Position numbers and translations under genes: made by a program. Positions 55,522-64,000 of a DNA stretch of 64,000 nucleotides are shown one piece after another. The DNA is from Cotesia glomerata (lineage: Eukaryota; Arthropoda; Insecta; Hymenoptera; Braconidae): contig NC_058160.1 of the NCBI RefSeq assembly GCF_020080835.1, positions 4,281,515 to 4,345,514 of the forward strand, read 5' to 3'. The notes under the pieces were generated by a model. It had not been told where the DNA came from, made no database searches, and worked only from the letters and a program-made list of their open reading frames with translations. The stretch's first letter is position 1, and the number at the start of each line of letters is the position of its first letter.

Positions 55522-56240
55522 TTGATTTGTAATTTCTTTTTTGAAATTACAATTGGAATTTTTAATTATTTTCTTGAGGTAGGTAACCGCCTTGTACATT
55601 AAAAAAAAAATTTAGAGTTTCATCGTTTTTTAAAAAGAAGGAAATTCTTGGATCAAGTAAAATTTACAAGAGTAATTTCGCAATTTTTTAATTTATAAAT
55701 TTTTCTATTTCAATCTAGTTAATTTTTTTATCAGGCAAATAAATTAATTTTTTTCTGTAGTGAAGAAATAATGATAATTGAATATTGGTGAAAATTTTAG
55801 ATTTGATTTCATAAAGTTTTTGATCTATTGAGAAAAAGTATTGAGACAGAAATAACGTAGGAGTGATATTTTATCTGGAAAACTAAACTTTAAAAAAATT
55901 ATATTGCAGTGATTTTTATTCCGTTTTTGATTTTCCAAAATTTGAGATTTAGGATTGATTTATGGAAAAAAAAAAAAAACTAGATAAACCTTTTTTGTGA
56001 AAAGTTTTATGCTCTACAGAAAAATACTGAGATAAAAATATCGTAGAAGTAGTATTAAGATAATTATATCATTGCAATGATTTTTCATTATGTTTTTGAT
56101 TTTTCAAAATTTGAGACTTACCATTGATTAAAAAAAAAAACTGAAGTAAGCTTTTTTGTAGAAAACTTTAAAATCTACAAAAAAAAAAGTACTGAAATGA
56201 AAATATCGTAAGATTGATATTTTCGCTGGAAAATTAGCCT
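55522..56240. other. Intergenic, nothing recognised
   Basis: AT-rich. Two imperfect direct copies of a phrase of about 150 bases occur here (around 55790-55960 and 55985-56150, sharing TTTTCCAAAATTTGAGATTTA-like words, with a third weak match near 57740), suggesting a decayed tandem or element arm. Confidence 0.35.
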
Positions 56241-57695
56241 TTAAGGTAGTTCTTTCCCAACCTATAGTTTATGCTACTGCCGTCTTTTGCATTCGCTAGT
56301 GTCGCTTATTTTATGGGCTATTGCTCACTTACTTCCACGTATGACTTTATTTGTTTACTTCACTAATTTATCAATAATTTCTCAAAAAATATGTGGTAGG
56401 GAATTCCAGAATTTTTTAGGGTAATTATACATGTATTAATCTAAGTAATATTAGTTTTTCATGAAATTCTTAAATTTCTTCAATAGAAAACTAATAGAAC
56501 TTCGCGGTTTTCTCTCTCTTTTCTTATACCGCCTGTGTAAAAATGTCATTTTCAATTGCAATTATCTTTGGTTAGAAGTGGTAAATCGTCTCCAAATTTT
56601 GACAGCATGTGCATTATGCACTGAGAAAAAAAATTACTACTCTTGAGAAAATTTGCTTGTCACAAGAATATATATTCTTAATAATTTTCAAGAATATATT
56701 TTCTTGTCTCAAGAATTGATCGAATTATTTTTTGTTTAATTCAAGTGAACCTATTCGTTTGTTAATCTATAAATTTATTTTTTATTATATTTTTGCAAAT
56801 AATGATATGAGACCGACTACAACCAATAGATATTCAAAGACATCTTCCCAAAAAATAGGATTTGTAACAGATGAAAGTCATTTGATGATAATAGTTAAAA
56901 ATTATTTTATTTTTGATTTTTTTTAAATTTTCCAAACTCCGAAATAAATTGAAAAAAGTATCAAAAGGTAACAAATAATAGCTCAAATTGAAGATAATTA
57001 TGTGAATTTTAACATAAAGTTGATAAATTCGAGCTATCTTTTACGGCTTAAAAATTATTTAAAGAAAAAGGGCTGGAATACGTTTATTGAAAAATTTTTT
57101 AAAATTTTTAAATTCACGGAATTAATTAAAAAAATCATCAAAACTAGACAAATAATAGTTTAAATTGAAGGTTATTAAATGAAATTTAAGATAAATTTGG
57201 CCAAAAAATGGCTAAAGACTTTTCATCTCAGAATTATTTTTTTCATCAGATGCTACAATGGCGTCCGTGACTTTTGGGACACCCTGTATATACATAAATA
57301 CATATATAAACTTTTGAGCCAATGCCATTTTTTGACATTACTCGATGAAATAAAACATATTATGATAAAATTTTCCTAAAATTACAACATGAGACCGGCT
57401 ACAATAGTTAGATTTCTATAGAAATCTACCTAAAAAGTATTAAGACAAAGGAAACAGTATTGAAAGGAATTGGTTTTCTAGTCAATCCAATTCTTTTCAA
57501 TACTTTTTTCTTTGTCTAAATACTTTTTTTTATTCAGGCTATTGTCAAAAAACCAAAATATATTTTAAACGATTCTTAAGCCAAGAAGTTTTTTTTTGGA
57601 CAAAAAAATTTTTTTTTTCAGTCTGCTTTTAATTACTTATATTATAAATTTGGAAGGTTTCTTGAAATTTTGCTCGCATGACCCAACTACCTTAA
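56241..57695. mobile_element. TTAA-flanked TIR element, 1.45 kb
   Basis: TTAA at 56241-56244 and 57692-57695; ends GGTAGTTCTTTCCCAACC and GACCCAACTACC (inverse, shorter). Inside are a partial CACTGAGAAAA repeat with CTTGT/ACAAG words (56619-56750) and sequence related to 6085-6650 (57365-57425). The palindrome at 57440-57515 (GAAAGGAATTGGTTTTC...CCAATTCTTTTC) is another small fold-back. Confidence 0.55.
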
Positions 57696-59480
57696 AGGGA
57701 AATAATATCACAATAATAATTACATTGATTCATCTCTATAACGATTTTGATTTTTCAAAATTCGGATCTTAGGATTAATGTTCTAAAACGAAAGTAAAGG
57801 AAAATACAATAAAAAATGAATATTTTGTGTGGGTTTCACGTTTTTATTTCTACTTGACAGTTTACAATAATTAAGTAGAAACGAAATTAAATTTAACAAA
57901 AAAAAAAAATATATATGTGCATATATGAATCTGTAACATAACATAGTTTTTATTGATAAAGGTATAGGCCAATGAATAAATAAAAAAAAAAAACATATAT
58001 TTCTCTTGAGCCCCAATCTCCACATGACTTTTCTTTGAAATCTCTCTCCGTTAATTTTTAGTTACTCCATATTCAATAATGTTATTTCCGTCCTTCCTCT
58101 TGTTTTTACTCTTACTTTTTTTTTTTCATACACGCTACCATATATTCAAACCATCGGCATGACACGTGTTATTCCTCTAACGGGCACAAGCTGTAAATTC
58201 AAAATTTTCTAAATTATTACCGCAATTTTTTATATTCACAATCAACATTAAACAATACACATTTAAGTAAACTTGTTTCAAAAAAGTCCTTGTACAAACA
58301 ACAAATAACACATTCAATCTTCAAACATATCAATATAAATTTTTCCATTCAACATTCTTTCATATTTTAATTGTTCAGTTTCAAAATCATGTCGAATTTC
58401 CAATTATTTTTTAAATTTTTGATTTTGAAACTGAAGTTGTACATGAAAAAAAAATTGATTTTTATTTCGATATAAATAACCATGCATAAAACTAATAAAT
58501 CATTTAAAATATAAATACTAAAATAAAAGCATATTAAGCAAAGCAAATTGCTTGATTAAAAAAAAAAATTAATTGAGTATTAAATACATAAATAATCAAA
58601 CTGTAAAGCTAAAATATGTACATCTTGATTTTTGGGTAATTGAACATCCAAGTTCAACAATTAACATATAAGAAAATTGAGAATTCAAATATATATGTTT
58701 CGTAAATCCTTGTTAAATAATAAAAATTGTCAGGGGATTAATATTCAACATCATAATTGGTTTAATTCATTATTGACACGTTACATAGGGGCAGTAAAAA
58801 TAAAAAAGATTAATAATAATTAAAGGGAAGATTTTGATTGTATCGAAGTTGCTCACTTTCGCTAACAATAATAGTCATTGTACCATGGTCTTGAAAATAT
58901 AACTCTTGGAATCGGCTTCGAATAGTAATAAAATTTTTTTCCTGAAACATTTTATACATTTTTTCCTTCAAACTGAATTATAAAATACATTTTTATTATT
59001 TTTTATGTTTTTTTTTTGGATGTTGGATTTTTATGCACACCTCAAACGCTCGTTCCCATTCAATGATTTTTTTTACTAATTTATAATAATAACAACAAAA
59101 TTCAAATAATATTTATTATTTTTTGGGAATGTTGACGTTTAGACCAGCGCTACGGTATTAAAAAAAGAAAATTAAATTATACCAAAATTCACACTATCTG
59201 TCGATGAAGCAAATGTTGTTTTCAGTTTCCAGTCGATAATACTTTCTTGTAAAAAAATAATAAACTTAATCTTTCAGCACTCTCGTTAATTCATTCACTA
59301 TCATTTAATTTTTTTCGTAATGCAAAAAATTCCGACTTTTATTTCAGCGTAAATCTACTTTAATTAAAAAATAGACTAAATTACAAGGTTAATTATAGCT
59401 GTTTGTATAAATCTGTTTTTAATTATACGATCAAACTCGACTTTACTATTGTAATAACAAAAAGTTTGGAAAATCCAAAA
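57696..59480. other. Intergenic, nothing recognised
   Basis: AT-rich with several A-runs. No coding frame, RNA or paired repeat found. The region 58860-58930 is a little less AT-rich. Confidence 0.35.
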
Positions 59481-59483
59481 GTG

Positions 59484-60280
59484 CACGCCTCATAACGCTC
59501 ATTCATTTTACAAGAAAACAATTAATTGTGTAATTGATTAAAAAAAAAAAAAAAAAATTATAATTAAGTAATTTCTTACAGAGTATTTTTTATTTTTTTT
59601 TAAACATCGGCGCCCTTTTTTCTTGTCATATGCGCACGCAGTCTAAAAAAATCTAGCTTGATCAAGTGGCGCCAAAGTTTTCACGTGACAAATAAGAAAA
59701 GTTCGTTTGGCTTTGTACGGTTGTATCCGTGAATTTTAATAAAAATTCAATTAAAAAAAAAAATACATAAGCTAGGCCACTGATATGAAATACGGACCCA
59801 GTTCATCGAATTCTTAAACTAATAAAAAAGGTCCGGTCTTGAAATATCAATTTGTTCGGGAGTAATCGTTGGTACATCCAAAATGGGGTGACATCCGGAC
59901 GTCCACGTAAAATTTTTTTCAAAACGTTTTTTTTTTCAAAATAGCAACTTAAAATGATTTTAGAAATTAAAAGATGGTTTAATTTAAGTGTTTTTTCGGT
60001 GTACATCTACTTATATCATTGTATAAGTGTAGTATGCTTGTGATAGAGGCATTTAAAGATCACAAAATTGCTTGAACTTGACAAGTCGAGTATAAAGCAC
60101 AACCTCACGCGCTTCGCGCTATGAGGCGTGCAAAATTCCTCAGAATCATAAAAAAATATTTTTTTTTAATTTTGTGCACAAATAGATAAAAATATTTAAA
60201 AATTGCTTAACCTTGACGAGTAGAGTGTAAAGCGAAACCTTACGCGCTTCGCGTTATGAGGCGTACAATAGCATTAAATT
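59484..60280. repeat. Repeat with GCACGCCTCATAACGC ends, partner of 18620-19010
   Basis: GTGCACGCCTCATAACGC at 59482 and GCGCTATGAGGCGTGC ending at about 60131 are inverted. Between them, 59846-60131 is collinear with 18737-19006. A second copy of the end (ACGCGCTTCGCGTTATGAGG) at 60241 extends the block. The short GC-rich ends contrast with the AT-rich interior. Confidence 0.55.
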
Positions 60281-60313
60281 CTTGACGGATAGAAAAAAAT
60301 CACGTATTTATTA

Positions 60314-61278
60314 CCAGAGTCGAAATTTAAGTCGTAGATTCAACGTATTGAACGTTCAAACCGTAAATTCGACGTATTGAACGATAGTTGAACGTATCAA
60401 ACGTTCAAATCGTAAATGCAACGTTTTGAACGTTCAACACGTCAGTTTAACGTATTAGACGTAAAAAATATAGATTCAATTTTTCCAAAAAAGATTAAAT
60501 TCAAAGATACTCCAAGTACTACTGATTCTTAATTAAACACTAGCTAGTCTTCTTAAACAGCTATATACTTTCGAAAAAAAAAAAACATTTTGGAAACTAT
60601 TCCACACTGATAGAAGGATTTCTTAACATTTAAGAAGATTTCTTTGTATTTAAGAAATCATTTCTTAGTATTTAAAAAATATTTCTTTGTATTTAAGAAA
60701 TATATATATTATATTATAGTATTAGTATTAGTTATATATATATATTATATTATAGTATTAGTATTAGTATATATATTATATATACTAAGAAATATATATA
60801 TTTTTTAAATACTACGAAATATTTCTTAAATATTAAGAAATATTTTTTTAATACTAAAAAATGATGTTTAAGAAATGATTTCTTAAATAGAAAGAAATCT
60901 TCTTAAATACTAAGAAATCCTTTTATCAGTCCACAAGTAAAAAATTCGGACTGAGTATTTTTATCAAACGGATGGTAAAATTTCAACCAAAAACCTGAAA
61001 TTCTCCCTAACAGAATTGAAACAATATTTTTTATAATACTTCTGTTTAAAAGCATAGTTATCTGAATAGTTTTGATATTATTTATTTTCACTCCGTATTA
61101 GTTTGATTAACGCTCACAATATGTTGAATATGTTAGACTAACGGTTTTAATGTTCAATACGTTCAAATAATGATTTTAACGTCCAATACGTTGAACTTAC
61201 GTTTTCAACGTCTTATACGCTAAACTTACGATTTGAACGTTCAATACGTTGAATCTATGATTTAAATTTTAACTCGGG
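60314..61278. mobile_element. TIR element of AACGTTCAA words, interrupted by a CACTGATAG MITE
   Basis: CCAGAGTCGAAATTTAAGTC at 60314 and the inverse (ATTTAAATTTTAACTCGGG) ending at 61278, with TA on both sides. The arms are arrays of AACGTATTGAACGTTCAAA-type palindromic words. A diverged CACTGATAG element (60605-60931, flanked by CA) sits in the middle, with ATATATTAGTATTAG microsatellite at its centre. Confidence 0.65.
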
Positions 61279-61379
61279 TACATTTAAATTTTAAATAAAA
61301 ATTCAATTTGCCCTGTAACGTTCTAGCGAATTTCGAAATTTATTTGACGGTTCTTAGAAATTATTTTTATTAAATAAAA

Positions 61380-61820
61380 CCTCGATCATTCCGTTGCAAG
61401 AATTATTTAACGGAGTGACGAGGAGATAAGAAAATTCTGCGAACTCCATCGCGACTCGAATTCAAAACTCATGACGCTGCATGAGATTCGGGTCTCGATA
61501 GTGTTCACTAGGGTAACCTGAGATGCGGCCTTACGACATTTAATTATTAAAATCTATTGTACTGGATACAAATCCAGGGCAGTCTGCCCTGAGCAATCAG
61601 GCGACAATCATCTTGGGGCTCCGGACGTATGTCCGGTGCCATCTGGCCCAAATTATATAATTAATTAAACAATTTACTTTAATTTTATATAATCGTGTGT
61701 ATTATTTTAAATATAATACCCTTAATAATTATTCTAAAAATTTATAGAGTATCTAAGAGCAGGGTGCGCCTGGAATCTATAGATCTCCTATAGACACCTG
61801 CCTGGTAAATTATAAAAATA
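61380..61820. other. Less AT-rich block with three consecutive short hairpins
   Basis: CTGGATACAAATCCAG (61562), CAGGGCAGTCTGCCCTG (61577) and CCGGACGTATGTCCGG (61622) are perfect or near-perfect stem-loops within 80 bases; GGGCTCCGG and TGCCATCTGGCCCA flank the last. It could be part of a structured RNA or the 3' end of a retroelement. No known RNA family was recognised and no frame is open. Confidence 0.4.
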
Positions 61821-62092
61821 CACTGATAGAAGGATTTGTTTATAGTTAAAAATATTTGTTGATATTTAACAAATCATTTATTAGAGACCACTTTTTAGTC
61901 CTTAACAAATATTTCTTAGTATTTAAAAAGATTTATTAATATTTAATAAATGAATATCTGATTTATTAAATACAAACAAATCATTTTAAATACTAAGAAA
62001 TATTTGTTTGATACTAAAAAATGGTTTCTAATAAATGATTTGTTAACTATTAACAAATATTTTTTTAATACAAATAAATCCTTCTATCAGTG
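61821..62092. mobile_element. CACTGATAGAAGG MITE, uninterrupted copy
   Basis: 272 bp, ends CACTGATAGAAGGATTTGTT and its inverse, TA on both sides. The central words GAGACCACTTTTTAGT and ACTAAAAAATGGTTTC pair with each other. This is the reference copy that shows where the element at 48495-49947 was interrupted. Confidence 0.8.
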
Positions 62093-62660
62093 TATGAGCT
62101 GGAAAATCCAGAACGTAACAGCCCTCAAGCGAGAGAGAAAATTTTATATCGAGAGCGCTGAAGGGCTAAGCACTTGAGGTGTGCACTTCTACCTAATTTT
62201 CTTACAAATTCTACGCTGGCGAATTTCATAACACAATACACTGTAGCTGTAAATAAATAAAAACATGCTTATATATATATACAATTCGTGCTAAAATAAT
62301 GGCTTTCTGAGCAACGTTTGAAATCTAAACCTTAAAGTAAAAATCTTAAAAAGCGAGTCGTGCGTTTTAAAAACATAAATTCTTGAAATATTATTCCGAT
62401 ACCGCGAGTCTTATCTCGTGTTAATCTTGTACTATATATATACACATTTATATATCTCTATTTCTATCTCCTCAATCTGAATGGTTAGATATTTACAAAA
62501 TAGACGCAAATAGAACGTTAATCTTGTCTGTAAATAAATAAAATTATAAATTAAATTAATTGAATTCATGATTGATTTTCTTGGAAATGTTATGAGTGAA
62601 TTATAAATGATCTACTGAAAAAAAAATAATAAAAAAAAATTGAGATGCGAGTGAACTAAG
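62093..62660. other. Intergenic, nothing recognised
   Basis: A short hairpin-rich part at 62097-62200 (CTGGAAAATCCAG; AGCCCTCAAGCG / CGCTGAAGGGCT) continues the character of 61560-61640 across the MITE insertion. The remainder is AT-rich. Confidence 0.35.
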
Positions 62661-63115
62661 AGCCTATTCTACAGATCCTAGACTAAAATCGTGCATGAAA
62701 AAAATGAAGTTAATATGGGGCTATAAAATCGGTAACGTACCAAAAGGCCTGAGAGGATGACTTCTCCAAAGGTAATTACGCTTAACAGGACTGAGATAGC
62801 TGTCCCTTAAGAAGAAGGGTGAGGATATCCATTGAGCGTGAGCTGGGATGTACGGTGCGGTGCATGGGTACCACCATGGATCTCTCGTAAAGGCGGAGAT
62901 CGGTTTAGACGGCTGGGGCTCCAGCATGTCGTGGAAAGCCTTTCTTCCCAGCATCGAAGGAAAGTGCGTTAACGGGTCATCCAACAGCTTTCCTATTTTA
63001 ATAGTTTAGATCATAGTCACATTCGAACTTTCATTTTAACCCAAAAATTTTTAGGGCTTTCTAGCCTCAGAGGTACATCTATTATTGCCCGAGCCCGGGG
63101 TATGATTAAAATGTG
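62661..63115. other. Less AT-rich block of unknown nature
   Basis: Composition here is clearly less AT-biased than its surroundings. A minus-strand frame of 87 codons (62721-62984) is proline- and tryptophan-rich, which is not what random AT-rich DNA gives, but I see no family and no splice sites. It may be the end of a retroelement, a structured RNA, or an old gene fragment. Confidence 0.3.
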
Positions 63116-63131
63116 ATGAATAAAAATGTGT

Positions 63132-63690
63132 CACTGAAAAAAATTCGTTGATTCAAGAAAAATTTTATCTTCAAAATTTTGATTTTGCTTTGAGATGTTC
63201 GGTTTAAATTAATTCAAAAAATTTATGAATTAATTTGAATTAATTCAAAAATTTTACCATGTTTATAAGGTATTTTACTCCTCCAAAGAAAAAATATATA
63301 TGAAAACATAAAAATTTTATATCTACATAAACTTACACAAATTTTCGCCGAAAAAATATTTAAACTTTTCAAAAATAATTTTTTTTTAATATGAACGGAT
63401 ATATCCAAGATATATAAAAATATGTAAAAATTTTTCATATCCGTTTTTAGTGAAAATTTATATAAAAATAAAAAAAATTATAAAAAAACTAAAAAAATCA
63501 TTTTAAGAGTCTCATCATCTTGATTTGAGCCGAAAAATTCTTAAATTAAGAAATTTTTCTTGTTTTAAGCAATTTTTACTTGATTCAAGAATTTTTAGTC
63601 TTGATTCAAAACAGTGAAATTCTTCAAAATGATTTTCTCGGTTCAAGAATTTTTCTTTTAAAGCAAGTTAATTTTTTTTCAACGTATAAA
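63132..63690. repeat. CACTGAAAA/CTTGA repeat, right end decayed
   Basis: CACTGAAAAAAATTCGTTGA at 63132 begins it; CTTGATTCAAG words fill 63500-63660. The piece at 63503-63670 is collinear with the broken copy at 2440-2480 plus 3305-3345. The right end near 63685 (TTTTTTTTCAACGTA) is degenerate. Confidence 0.5.
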
Positions 63691-64000
63691 TTTTTTATGT
63701 TAGCCTATACGTTTTCATACATGTTTGCCTGTATATTTTTTCCATCAGGTCTAATTTTAAACAATATAACCTAGACTTCACTCGATAATTTTCTTCCTGT
63801 AAATTTTCATTTAAGAATTAATCGATTTGTTTAAATAATTCAATCCTGCAATTTTTATTATTTTTTATATCATTAAAAATAATTCTAAAACTCTTTTCAA
63901 AATGGGTACAAGTAAAAAAAATTTTTTTATGTTGTATTGAATAAAGAAATCTGTCTTGAACCAAAAATATAAAATTCTTAAAAGAAAATGAAATTATATT

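Noticed and set aside
62721..62984. 87-codon minus-strand frame as a gene
   Set aside because: Unusual composition but no recognisable family, no splice or promoter signals; described only as an unknown block.

Overview
The window is strongly AT-rich eukaryotic DNA with spliced genes, poly(A) tails and very dense mobile-element debris. The best reading is the nuclear genome of an insect, most likely a parasitoid wasp (Hymenoptera, probably Braconidae). This rests on an insect-type PP1-beta gene, an arthropod-type lipocalin, and a small family of intronless membrane-anchored genes that look like the helical N-terminal part of ODV-E66. ODV-E66 is a baculovirus/nudivirus envelope protein whose genes are known to have multiplied in braconid wasps. 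The organism and the E66 link are inferences.

Layout. 1-11.9 kb: intergenic DNA with a fold-back SINE, a SINE carrying a nested LINE 3' end, and several terminal-inverted-repeat (TIR) elements. 11.9-24.3 kb: three E66-like genes on the minus strand (11995-12777, 15620-16405, 23435-24280), a four-exon lipocalin (14295-15416, plus strand), a decayed MULE/FLYWCH transposase and a 2.6-kb element built of 'GGAACTT' repeats. 25.5-27.2 kb: a nest of TIR elements three deep. 27.6-29.0 kb: a cluster of 'CCCTGATAG' elements ending about 180 bp upstream of the PP1-beta start codon. 29.2-41.6 kb: the PP1-beta catalytic subunit gene (Drosophila flapwing type, 330 aa from five coding exons), with a possible 81-nt in-frame cassette exon in intron 1. 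43.1-46.0 kb: another nested element. 47.8-52.7 kb: GC-rich hairpin elements and tRNA-like repeats. 52.8-55.5 kb: two more E66-like genes, on the plus strand, separated by a TTAA-flanked fold-back element. 55.6-64 kb: repeats only.

Two themes go beyond routine annotation. First, many different TIR elements here have ends of the type CACNGA or CCCNGA and appear to be flanked by 2-bp duplications of varied sequence (TA, TT, TC, AC, AA, CA, TG). This suggests one mobilising machinery that is not mariner. Several of these elements carry tRNA-like sequence inside. Second, the five E66-like genes are short (260-321 aa), intact, diverged and lie on both sides of PP1-beta. They keep the membrane anchor and a helical domain but have no room for the lyase core, so they look like an expanding family with a changed role.

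All coordinates and alignments were made by eye. No database search was run.
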